From Aspidiotus rigidus (lineage: Eukaryota; Arthropoda; Insecta; Hemiptera; Diaspididae), in NCBI GenBank assembly GCA_035079385.1, contig JAVHKY010000052.1, positions 10,974,001 to 11,038,000 of the forward strand: DNA of 64,000 nucleotides. The letters are read 5' to 3'. Shown piece by piece: positions 1 through 10,899 of the stretch. Positions within the stretch are counted from its first letter, which is position 1. Every line of letters begins with the position of its first letter. Both the position numbers and the translations under genes were made by a program. The notes under the pieces are model-generated. The model made no database searches. It saw only the letters and a program-made list of their open reading frames with translations, and had not been told where the DNA came from.

Positions 1-440
1 CCGAATTTGTACTTTCGTATTTTCCGATTTGTACTTTCGCGTTTCTCGCTTATTCGATTGTATTTATTTCTGTATCATTCGCTTTATTCTGTCAACTCAA
101 ACATGTCGAACATGGATATTGATCTGGAGAATGATGTTAATGCCGATTTGGTTAGTGTTTAGACTATTCAATTTATCAAATTTACGTTTAGAATCGTAAT
201 GAGCTCAGATCTCCAATTTTCCTCATTCCTTTCTGGCTGGCTTGGTAGTGATCAAATCGAAGCTTCGTACATACTAAATTGAACTAGAGTTCACGAATTA
301 ATTATATTATTAAATTTATAATTCTAATTCTAAATTACTAACATTCATACGATACTGACGGTAGAACTTTCTTTCTGCCGTTAGGTAACGTCAAGACAAC
401 GAAGCCAGCCACCGCCAATAAATAACTAATTATTCCGACG
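1..440 (+). mobile_element. Penelope-like element, 5' fragment (exon-intron-exon start)
   Basis: Cut by the window edge. A short exon (103-150, MSNMDIDLENDVNADL) ends at gttagtg. A 234-bp intron ends at ctgccgttag (acceptor 383-384), and the next exon opens gtaacgtcaag. The same arrangement, with the same phrase actgacggt...ttctttctgccgttag, recurs at 58947-59300 in front of a GIY-YIG fragment, hence the Penelope assignment. That assignment is inference by homology between the two loci. Confidence 0.5.
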
Positions 441-795
441 ATCGAGACGTTCTCCTCTATAATATTCGTAATATTACTATTTCCATTTATTATCCTGTAT
501 TAATTACCTATTTCCTTGTTGTTCGTATTTCGTATTATACGATTACTTAACCTGTATTGTGCTTATTATTTTGGTAACACTGTAAAGTATCATCGAAAGG
601 GTCGAAACTCTCGACGTTACACGCTTCCACATAGAACTCTCAACGCTATCTTTCGAGATTTTCGACAATACCCACGCTCACTTCCGTTATACCGGTATCA
701 TCGCTCAAATCCAACTCTTTTAATTCATTGCAACGAGTTGCACGCTGCAGGACAAACGGCCGACCATAGTCCGCTCTGCGAAGCGAGAGCGCTTG
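441..795 (+). mobile_element. Helentron-like unit, 3' part (first of forward array)
   Basis: Ends with the module GCCGACC (759-765), a hairpin CGCTCTGCGAAGCGAGAGCG, then GCTTG at 791-795, directly followed by the next unit. The upstream limit is uncertain, and 441-700 shows no recognisable coding sequence. Confidence 0.45.
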
Positions 796-921
796 TTCCT
801 TCGTCTTCGTCTCAGTTAAGACGCTGACGTCATGGTCGAGTAAGCTGTATGCTGTACAGTCTCGAGTCTTCGGCTCTTGGCGTGTTATCAATCATTGCAT
901 TTTGTAGCGCCTTACATTTTG

Positions 922-1537
922 TAAGGCGCTAGAGGTATTCTCAAGAATGTAAACAAACACGTGATGTGGTGGGTGATTTTTAGTGAAGCGGTTCGACTTA
1001 AGGGTATGCTCTACCTAGTCACTCACACGTAGACACACACAAAATATGTATCACATGTTGCGATTTTTGCCCCCAGATAACTGATTAAATAAAGCATGAA
1101 ATGTCTTGAAACTTCGCATTTACGTAGACAAAACTTGGGAAAATACGGCTAATTGGTTCACACGAACTAATTTTGTTCATTAATTGGAATTCAACGATTC
1201 GAAGATGGCCCCTTCAGACGTAAGTTTAAACGTTTCCTCGAGATCATTCAGAATATTTCGCGATCTGTCAACTAATTAGCCGTATTTTCCTCAACTTCAA
1301 GAATAAATTACACCACGTTCCGAATCATTTTGTACATTATTCGATATGTTATATGTGGGCAAAAATCACTACCCGCAACACACCATTTTGTGTAATACAC
1401 GTGTATTTTCTGTGTGTGAGTGACTAGGTAGAGCATACCCTTAATGCAAAATTTGCATTAAGTCGAACCGCTTCACTAAAAATTTACCACCACATCACGT
1501 GTTTGTTTACATTCTTGAGAATACCTCTAGCGCCTTA
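922..1537. mobile_element. 616-bp TIR element with 7-bp target duplication
   Basis: Ends TAAGGCGCTAGAGGTATTCT and its inverse, with arms over 100 bp (including GTAAACAAACACGTGATGTGG). Flanked by CATTTTG (915-921, 1538-1544). The uninterrupted site is visible in the sister units (near 44346). An inner inverted repeat (GAAAATACGGCTAATT, about 1139-1295) suggests a nested hairpin. Confidence 0.85.
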
Positions 1538-2739
1538 CATTTTGCGGTGATTGTATTCAACTGTTGTAATGGGTCGTAGGAATCACAATCATAGGAACGG
1601 AAGGATAAAAATTGTAGTCTCTTTATTATCGAACATTCGACCGTTCGCAATAATAAATTTGATATGTTCAAATTGCAAGTTTATTTCATTTTAATGATTA
1701 GGTTCAGATGACTACAAATGGAACCAGACGTCTTAATTGCGATGGAAAAGAATTAGAGTGATGCAATATGAATTCTTGAAATTGGTCTAAATAATGTGAA
1801 TGGTGAAGCGGTAGGTAGAGTAAAATATGAAATGAATGATCGTTGAGTATCCTGATCATAAAATCGGTATCTAATTACAATGATTCTATATAGTCTCCAA
1901 TCTGAGTTTGTACGGTATAGTTCTATTCGATAGATCGTGAAAAGCCAAGTGGAAAGTATGAGGTAAGAACAGGTCTGATGAATAATTATCGAAATTTTAT
2001 TATTTCAACTTGCAGTCTGTGTAAGGTACCTACGTGTATTTAGTTTCTATTACCGGAATTATCTTACGCCTGAGTTAGAAGCCAAATATCATCCAAATCA
2101 ATATTATTTCGCAATGTTTACAAAGATGTATTGGAATCGAATTTTTTAATTTTGACGGAACGTGAATATCGTTATAAGGAAGAGCTTGCTGTGGAATTAC
2201 TTCTATGACTTGGTTTGATACACTGTACGTAAACGCTAATATGACAGATATACAGATATAGATAGACAAAAGCTGAACATAATTCACAAAGCTTCTTTTA
2301 TCAATTAATTGTTGGGCGTTTGTTTCTTTTATTATATTTTTATGAAATGAGATTGTACTCAAGTGGAGGTTAGGTTAGTCATCTATTCAATAAGATGTAA
2401 TTACGAGAGTATTGATGAATAGATTATATTTCATCAGAGATTGCTCAGCTCCTAACAAATTGGACGCGAGAGAGATTATTTCTAAGAACAATTCTACTAT
2501 CTGCAAGTTATGAAATACAAATGAAACGAGATTTTTTACTATGCGATGGGAAACTGAAATGAATAATTCCGAATAAAAACGTAGGGAACCGAATGATTTA
2601 AGAGTCGATCATGGATCGCGAATGCGGTATCCCGGCTTTGTGGTCCGCGATTCAATTTTGATTTTAAATTACCTATACTTAGATCTAAGTACTTTGAAGA
2701 TGACTACAAAGGTAGAGTAATAATTACATCGTTGGGTTT

Positions 2740-3146
2740 CCGTGTTTGTTACTGTCGCCTGAGTTGTGTCAGTTGATATAATCTACGCTAGGAGCGTTGC
2801 AAGGTATTACTAAGCATGAAAACTACATGAATACTAGGTAATGTAAATTCATCAATTTTTAAAAATTCGTAGAGGAATCAGGTATTAACCTAAAAATCTG
2901 AAACCGGGTACGAATAGACAACTCACCATGCTCAACTTATTAAAAAAAAAATCATTTTCTTAGGTGAATTTCTTCACCTTTTACAACCCTCGAAAATTTC
3001 GTCAATATTAGGGGAAGGTTCCAACACAGGTGGGGTGTGGAAGGTATTCAAACGATCGCTGCGAGCGTAGCGGAATTCCGTATGAATTAACACAATTCGT
3101 GCGACAGTAATTTTTCATTGTGTCAATACCTCTATAATGTACCGTG
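2740..3146. mobile_element. hAT-type MITE, left-truncated (CACGGTACATTATAGAGG family)
   Basis: Inverted relative to 42532-43004 and matching it over most of its length. The right end keeps cctctataatgtaccgtg; the left TIR is missing. The sister Helentron-like unit lacks it at the corresponding place (about 45650). Confidence 0.7.
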
Positions 3147-3571
3147 GTATTAATTAATCAAGGATTCAGATGTTAGGCCTACAATTTGTGTTTCTTATTA
3201 TTCTTATCTCATGACAAAAATGACAATTGTTGGAAGGGTGTAATATCAGCGTTGTTTGTACTCAACAGTGGTTACTTCAAGTTATTGCTTATTAATTGTT
3301 GAGTGTTAGCTTTTACAAATAGAATCAAAAAGATGTGATGGGAATTCTTAAAAAGGTGGTTCACACAATATGAATGAAATTGAATACAAATGAAAGGGAA
3401 TGTCTTACAAGCAATGGGAATATGAAATGAATAATTACAAATAAAAAAGTAGGAAATAGGATGATCAAAAATTGATTGTGAATGTGATATCCTAGCTTTG
3501 TAATATCAGTCATTCGCCGACCCTTGTAACAGCCCGCCCGCGGGGTGCTTGTTTTCTGTTGCTATCAGTCG

Positions 3572-3576
<5 letters not shown>

Positions 3577-3606
<30 letters not shown>
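3577..3606. repeat. (GT)n microsatellite
   Basis: About 15 GT repeats, starting 25 bp after a Helentron-like 3' end. Confidence 0.95.
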
Positions 3607-3608
<2 letters not shown>

Positions 3609-4588
3609 TCTTGTATCTTGCATGTTATCACTTATCATTTTGTTTTGCATAATTATTTCATCTCATCATGAAAATTACAATATCGGAATGGTGAAATTAT
3701 AGTTCATACTGGACAGGTGTTACATCAGGTGATGTTTGCTCTTACAGAATAAAATAAAAGTGATGAGAGATGAATTCTTCAAATTGGTTGGAGCAATATT
3801 CATGAAATTAGAGTATTCAATAGGATGTGTGAAAAAATTAGGTATCTACATTTGAGGATTTAAATTGCGTCGCGCAAAATTGGTCATTATTTTTCATTCT
3901 GTTCGTCATCAACAGATTACATCAGAGAATAGACAGAGAAAGTAAGTTTTGATTTGTGATGATAATTAGGCCTACTCATTGGGAAATTGAGCTGACAGGG
4001 TGTAGCTCTTTGATCATGGATTGCAAATTTGATAGAACGGCTTTGTGATCGGAGTTCAATTTTGAATTTCAATTTATACTTAGTTCTAAGTAGTACTTTG
4101 AATACTTACTCCATGGGCAATTGAGGTACAATTTTTGTGGGAGTTAGAGAAATATTTCTAATAGCAATGTGATCGAGATAAGAATGTATTATTTGTGAGA
4201 GACAGAGCTTTCCAAATTACTAACAAGAGTGAGCATAATTGCAAAAAAGTGATCCAAATATAACCAAGGATTTTAAATCATCAATATTGCGGTTTGTAGT
4301 ATCATTGTTATCTCTTGACAAAAAAGACAAATGGCCGAGGTATGATAACAGTGTAGGTCATTACCCCTAATCATTGAAATTATATTATTCGGTTGCAGTG
4401 TATCATATAGTTTCTATTCTGGGTTTGCCCATCTTGAGTTATGAACCAAATTAGGGAATTGCATAATATTGTAAAATTAGCCAACTACCATTCACTCTTT
4501 GTGTTAAAAAGAAATTCAGTTATTTTGTTTGAAACCTATCACATCAAAGGATAGAAGAGAAATAAGATTTGAGTTTTTGACATTACGG

Positions 4589-4956
4589 AATATGAGGACG
4601 TATCTGTGAAAAGGTCCTCCGCAAGGAAATATTAAACATAGAAAAACGAAGTTTTGAGCGGATATAACTTCACAACAAACAATACCTAAGTTCAATCAAA
4701 AAAAAGTGTAAGAACAAAAATAATTGAAGAGCAACTCTTTTTCTATAAGATGCAATAGTCATTGTCAATCTGTTGAACATCAAATTCTGAGGAAACGGGA
4801 GAGAAGAGATGATGCGGAGGCCCTTCTTACAGAGATGGGTAAAATCCCATACAAAAAAAAAAAGAAAAAAAAGACAAGGTCGGCAATGAACTGAACGTCT
4901 CAAAACCATGGTCTCCGCAAAAAGGGCCGCCCTTTTTACAGATACGTTCTCATATT
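4589..4956. mobile_element. Hairpin-ended MITE
   Basis: Ends ATATGAGGACGTATCTGTGA and its inverse (...ACAGATACGTTCTCATAT), about 367 bp, inside a Helentron-like unit. The sister units lack it. Confidence 0.65.
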
Positions 4957-5170
4957 TTCAAGTATGTACAAGTACCTACCTAATCATTATTTTCATCATT
5001 ATTCAGTTATTGAGATTGAGATTTGAGAATTAATGCATTCATTGTTGGGAGTTTGTATTTTCCATGTGAGAGCTTGTAATAATTTTGTAAATTGTAATCA
5101 ATTTTTCTCTAGAGAAAAAAATTTAATTAGCCGACCCTCGTATCACCTCATGCAACGCACGGGGTGCTTG

Positions 5171-6962
5171 TTTCTTAATAAGTTGCGCATCTTTCTCGTG
5201 ATACATTTGACCTGCTAAAACTTGTTCAATTACTGACTTAGAGGTACCGGTACTGAGTTGCAAGATACAAAATTAATCGCAGCACTTTTTTTCCGCTTTA
5301 AATCTGTTTTGTTTATTCAAATGAACTGTTTTGAAGTTCTTGTCGTTCAGAGAACGTACTTCACAAAATATTTATAAAAAATTATGGATAATATAGTTTA
5401 CATAGACAAATTTTAGGTTTTGATGAAGACTGGTTTGCAGAGATTGTATCATAATTATTGAGAATTGTCAACAATACTTCTTGGATTTGACCAAATTCAA
5501 AAAATCTGTACCACACATCATCGTGTACATGTTATAGCCTACTTTGGGCCATGCAGCACCAGCGTTGACTATTCATGTCAGCGTGTAGAAGGGGAAGATT
5601 TTGACGTATGGAGCAAAATTTTGAAATTCAGGTACAAAAATAGTAGCAATAAATAGGAAATTTCAGTTCTTACAAGTTTCATTCTCTTCAGTTCCTTTGA
5701 GAACGTCTTATATATTTTGATATATCTCTATTTAAGTGAGTAGGCCTACATCGGCTAATTGGGAAATACGATAGGTTCACCTTTTGCTTTTCATCACTGT
5801 AGCAATAAAAAGGCACTTTTTTTTTTAAACAAAAGTTTTTGTCTTTGTCGAGTTTTTTTCTGCTACCGTTTACTTGTTTTTTACCAGTATGGGAATCTCC
5901 AAATCATACGGAAAATGCGATTGAGACAGCTCTCAGCCAAGAGAAAAATGTTCTTCCAATTCCCCACAAAATTCAAACTCTTCTCAAGTTGCAATTAACC
6001 GGAAAATTCAAACTCCCCAACCACAACAACTCTAATTCAGAGGTATGGTTGGGAGTCACCGAAGTTATTTTTGACAATCATGCAGGACTAAAAAAAATAT
6101 ATTAAATATTATTAGATTAATTAAAATCATTTTTCATTTCATAATTTTCGAAAATAAATATCTATAAATAATTTGTGAAGCACAGAGGGACAGGTTGAAG
6201 CCGCAAAATTAGTTCAGTTTCATATTTCCAGAGTGAGTTTGAAAAATTTGCGAGTGTTAGTGTTAGACTGAAGTTTGATCAAATCTAGTTTATGGTACTG
6301 TATTGGAAGTTAAGCTAGACTAATGAGTTCCATTTGTGATCCTTATCTTATTTTATCCTAGATTGCTGGAACAGATCTACTGAAAACGTGATTAGAAAAA
6401 CTGGTCATGATTTTGAAAACACTGCAGAGAAATAATTAATCTCTCCGCTTCGCTGTACCGGCATATTATGCATTTGGTTTTCTACTTATACTATTAGTGG
6501 ATTATTAGTCACAGCGCTAGAGAAATATTAGTCCCAATGCTTCTCTCTAAGATTTAAAAAATTGAATGAAAAACGAGAGAAATTAGCCCCTGCGCTGTGC
6601 TTTTTTTATGATTTTTACAAATTGAATGAAAAATGAGAGAAATTAGTCCCTGCACTTCTTTTTTTTCAGGAGACGGAAGTATTATTTTCCATTGCCGTTT
6701 TTCTATTTTTTTTTTTTTTTTTTTTTTTCTTTATTTGAAATTAGGAAGTTTGTTTTTTCTCTCTCGAGAAAGGAGCATTTTGCCGTTAAGGTCTGTTTTT
6801 CCATTCGCGGTCACATACTTTATCGGTCATTATAGATAATAATTCTAAATATCGTTCCAAATACTCGTATAAATAATATCAACACTGTTGAGAAAATTTC
6901 TCATGTTTTGCATTGAATAAAATAGGTTTCCTCATTCGATTATAGACCTATCTATTTATAAG
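5171..6962. other. Unassigned AT-rich DNA
   Basis: No gene recognised. Open frames such as 5465-5656 and 5839-6105 have no domain resemblance. Near 6560-6650 a ~70-bp unit (aaattgaatgaaaaacgagagaaattag) is present twice in tandem. A poly-T run lies at about 6707-6728. Confidence 0.4.
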
Positions 6963-7222
6963 AGTTTTTTGTCCGCGGAGCTCCTCCAAAACTACTCAAG
7001 GAATATTCTTTAAACTTGGACGGATTATAATGTTATATCTGAAGATATGCACCTGCAATTTTTCTTACAGTCGAGTGAGTAGTTTTCGAAATATTTTCAA
7101 TATAAGAAAAAAAAACAAGTCTCCATTACTATTACTCCGATATTATTGGATGGATTTTCTTAAAATGCGTAACGTAAGCAGCTAGGACTCGGTAGTTTTT
7201 AAGGAGTCCCGCGGACAAAAAA
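6963..7222. mobile_element. Short MITE, TTTTTTGTCCGCGG ends
   Basis: About 255 bp with inverted ends TTTTTTGTCCGCGGAGCTCC / AAGGAGTCCCGCGGACAAAAAA. Confidence 0.65.
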
Positions 7223-9991
7223 ATCGTAGGTACAGGCCTGTAAATTTGCAAAGTGTCTATTTATCGGTACATTGTATGAACTTAGAAGCTACAAAAATGA
7301 AGAGCTATTATACTACTAGGTACCATACAGGTAAAAATCAATGAAACTTATCAATTACAACATGGTTATTAATTCACGCTCCACAATTAGGGCAAAAATC
7401 GGCGATTTCTGAAAGGCAACGAATATGAATATTATTGAGACAACAATTGGTGGTCGTGACATTGGAATTAAGGGGTAACGCACACATAGGACAGGACTCT
7501 CTGGGTCACTTTTTCATTTCGTTTGTGGAGGGAGGATAGTGTGCTGCGTGTTTGCACGTTGAAAACCTGAACGGACGGGTATCATACCTCCCTTTTTCAA
7601 CGAGAAAATTACGTAAAATTTATAAGAATGAAATTTATTCCTCTTGTAATTTCCTTTTTTATGGAACTAATTTTACTTTTTTTTTTCAAAATATTTTTGG
7701 CAAATTTTGAAAGTAAAACCATTTGATAGACAAATAAATTCAGTTTTCATCACTTTTTAGATTTGCACAGTATTTTCTGAGATATTTACAAAAAACAAGT
7801 ATATTTCATAAGTAGCAATGTTGAAAGGTGCCTTACTCTAAACACAGCGCCAATCCTATGTAAAGTAATGTTGCGGATGTTTTTGAAATCTGAACGCGAT
7901 AACCAACTTGGCGGATAAGTTAACTATCTTGTCTCTTCTAGGTATCTATAATTTGGTGAAAACCATTTATTGTAATGATGACGGTTTTTCATACATATTG
8001 ATCGACCAACTTGATAAGGATGACCGTTTGTTCAGTCTCATGAATAAAATACACGCAAGTAAGATGAAACCGCTTGTAAGGAAAATAAGGAAAAGAAAAA
8101 GACTGTCTTGCACCCTCTATTCTGAAAATTTTATTTTTGATTAACACGGAGTTCTTACAAAATTGCAATATTTTAGGAACTTCTATGTTCCATTATCAAA
8201 TACAGAACATACACTTTCGGAGTGTATCATATTCTCAACTTTTAATACACAAAGATTTAAACCTCTTTCCCTCATTTGTGTAGATAATATAGAAGCTCCC
8301 AAATGTTCCACATTATGACGGCAACCACTCATGTTTTCAAAAATGGTTTTACTCGATATTAATTCACACGTTTTCAGTTGTATTCTCGAAGATATTATTA
8401 AAACTTGAGAAGAAAACTTAGGATAACTAAGAAGCATTTGAGAACATCCAACAAGTTCAACTTCAGCGTCATGGCCATCATTTTGCTTCAGCAATCTGGC
8501 TCACTGTTGTACATCATTTTTGGAAGCGGCTATTGTGCTTTGTCATTATTAAGTTCAACGCTCCATGTTTTGACTGCTCAATCCTCGCGTTCAATAATGG
8601 TAATTGGGACTATGGAAAATAGAAAAGTATTCATTTAGTATAATTATACATAGCACTCAACACTAAATAAGTATACCTTTTTTCTTCTTCTTCTATCGCT
8701 AGCTAAATTTTAAGGAACAAAATTAATTGTCACACTTTCGGTGACAAATAAATATTGGATCCTTCATCAGTAAATCAGATCAGAGAAATGAACGTCAGAG
8801 TAGGTTGTTGGAACTGCCAAGTAAAATGTTGATGAGCTCCTCAAAAATTTGTCTTACAATAAGAAACAAAATACACACGAAAGTGACACACAGCCACACA
8901 AAGAAATGAACGTCCGAGTTTCAATAAAGTGAACATTCTATCTTATTTTTCTCGCTACTGAATTGTAATTTCTGTAATTGTAGTCATACATGTTCTAAGT
9001 TAATGTTTCCGCAGCGGGCTTGAACAACCGGAAGAAACTACTTTCTGTTTCTCAAGCCATTGATGAGTATGGCTTTCCGACCCCAACTGCGATGGGCTGT
9101 AATTTTGCATTATTTTTGCGAAGTCTATAACCGTTTGCACAATCAACATGTCAGCCTTTCAATTTTCACAATTTTTGTAAGATTCATTCTCATCAGTTTT
9201 GAAAAGGAAATCACAAGAACGTAACAAACTTTTCTTCTATTCCGAAGTCTAAGAATTCTCAAAAAGGTTCAAGTCGAAATAATAAAAGTAAAAATTTTCT
9301 CTATAAATGATTTAAGTAAGGTCAGAAAAAAGAAATAAGTATCCGAAAAAAATTAAAAAGAAGAAAATTAAGTAAAATGAAATAAAACACGAAATTTGGA
9401 CCTTTTTGAGAATTTTTAGTCTTTGGAATAAAAGGACGTTCTTGTGTTTTCTTTTCAAAAGTGATTATGATGGAACGTAGTTTTGAGAAGTCCATCCAAC
9501 TTAGATTCATTCTCATTCACCTAAATGTCTTCACAGGGATGGACAAAAAATGCACGTTCATTTTGAAATTTTTTTTTAAATAGCTTGGACTCATACAATG
9601 TGATGTGAACAAGCAACTTTGAAATCCTTCAGATAATAACTCGATTCTAGATGAAAAAAAAAAAAAAACAAAAAAAAAAACAATGGTAAACTTCGATAAA
9701 GAGACAATTTCATCACGTTAATACCACATGAGCAAAGTCCTGTAAGTTAAATATCGCATGGCCGTATTGATTCGACTTTGTGTTTTCATGTTGCAATGGT
9801 GTTACAATGGCTAGCCATTGCAATTTGAAAATTTTACAATCGCGTTTGCAACCGGCAATATCAAAATCTTCACATTTCAGTATCCTGTAGGTGGTACAGC
9901 GACACAACAAAGAATCCAGAGAAATTTGTCTTTCAATTGTATGAGACAAGTCACTCTCTATGGATTTATTGTCGTGTTTCTTGATCGCCCA
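7223..9991. other. Unassigned DNA with two doubtful open frames
   Basis: Open frames at 7908-8144 (+) and 8183-8494 (-) show no family I recognise. The first starts inside sequence resembling the end of the MITE family at 37511/46324 (gttaactatcttgtctcttctaggtatc). 8700-8960 has a twice-repeated phrase aaatgaacgtc. Nothing else could be supported. Confidence 0.35.
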
Positions 9992-10440
9992 AACCACGGA
10001 ACATTATAGAGGTATCGACACTACGCAAAAATTGCCTCTCAGAATCTGGTGGTAAACACAGAATTCCGCCAGGTTTGCAACAATCTCGGTCTCCGTTCAG
10101 CGTATCCTTCCTCCACCTGCTAGAAAAATGGCATTACCATCAATCTCACATTTCTAAATTTCTCAAGAGTTGTAAAATTGAAAAATTCACTCAAAAAATA
10201 ATTATTTCGGAATATTATAGATTTGAATGAATTGAATTTTCAGGCCAAGTTTCAGGTCTCTGCATTTATTCCTGATTTTTTTTTTAAATAATTTCTTGAA
10301 AAGCAATGTGTTACAGTACCATAAAACTCTGTACGCTGTGGAAACCAAACTTACAACGCGCTCTATAAACATGTTGCAGAACAACCAGAAAATGACGGAC
10401 AGAAAGATACGCGAGTGTCAATACCTCTATAATGTATCGT
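9992..10440. mobile_element. MITE with hAT-family-like ends (CACGGAACATTATAGAGG)
   Basis: About 450 bp. Left end cacggaacattatagaggta, right end tacctctataatgtatcg. The ends match those of 42532-43004, but the interior differs apart from scattered phrases. Target duplication not clear. Confidence 0.6.
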
Positions 10441-10899
10441 TGTCTAATCATATACTGCAATTCACTTTCAAATTTCAACTTCGCCAGCATCTCATCTATT
10501 TTCTTCTCTTCACTATTGTACCCATTCTTACCCAAAATACCTTTTCTCCATCAAGTATTCTTGTCAAAAAAGGAAAAAACTAAAAAAGTGAAATGAACGA
10601 CGTCCATTTTGTTCAGTTCATTTTTTTTACTGTTCGTTCCGTTCACGTTCATTCTTTTAAAATGAAGGTGAATAAGTAAACGGGTCCATGAACTTGACCT
10701 CCCTGTGGCCTTATAATACTGTACCAATCAAGTTTGCGCCTGTGCTCCATTTAATTACTTAAATTAAACCAAAAACAATAACATTGGTCATAAAATATCA
10801 GCCTAACATCCATATTCTTTCAGAGCGAAAAGATCAGAAAAACGTGTTTTGATAATAGTTCAATGTACCTCTAGTTCCAACTTCAGTCTCCTTCAGTTT

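Larger units (their letters stand above)
796..3551 (+). mobile_element. Helentron-like unit, interrupted by two DNA transposons
   Basis: Same sequence as 44245-46093 (and the inverted 47085-48803). It begins ttccttcgtcttcg...gttaagacgctgacgtcatgg and ends with GCCGACCC, hairpin and GCTTG (3516-3551). It holds insertions at 922-1537 and about 2740-3146; without them it is about 1.72 kb, matching the intact unit. It contains diverged internal repeats, for example gaattcttgaaattggtc (about 1770) and gaattcttaaaaaggtgg (about 3342). No Rep/helicase coding, so non-autonomous. Confidence 0.6.
3552..5170 (+). mobile_element. Helentron-like unit, diverged third copy
   Basis: Starts after the GCTTG of the previous unit, with (GT)n at 3577-3606. 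It is a diverged copy of the unit (for example gatcatggattgcaaatttg...ttcaattttgaat at 4013-4065 and gttatctcttgacaaaaaagac at 4307-4328). It ends with GCCGACCC, hairpin CACCTC...GGGGTG and GCTTG (5130-5170). It carries a hairpin MITE at about 4589-4956. Confidence 0.55.

Noticed and set aside
5465..6105. Consecutive + strand frames as a possible spliced gene
   Set aside because: No consistent splice borders or domain; composition is like the flanking DNA.
8183..8494. 103-codon - strand frame as a possible host exon
   Set aside because: Needs a non-ATG start or splice; no family resemblance and no supporting neighbours.
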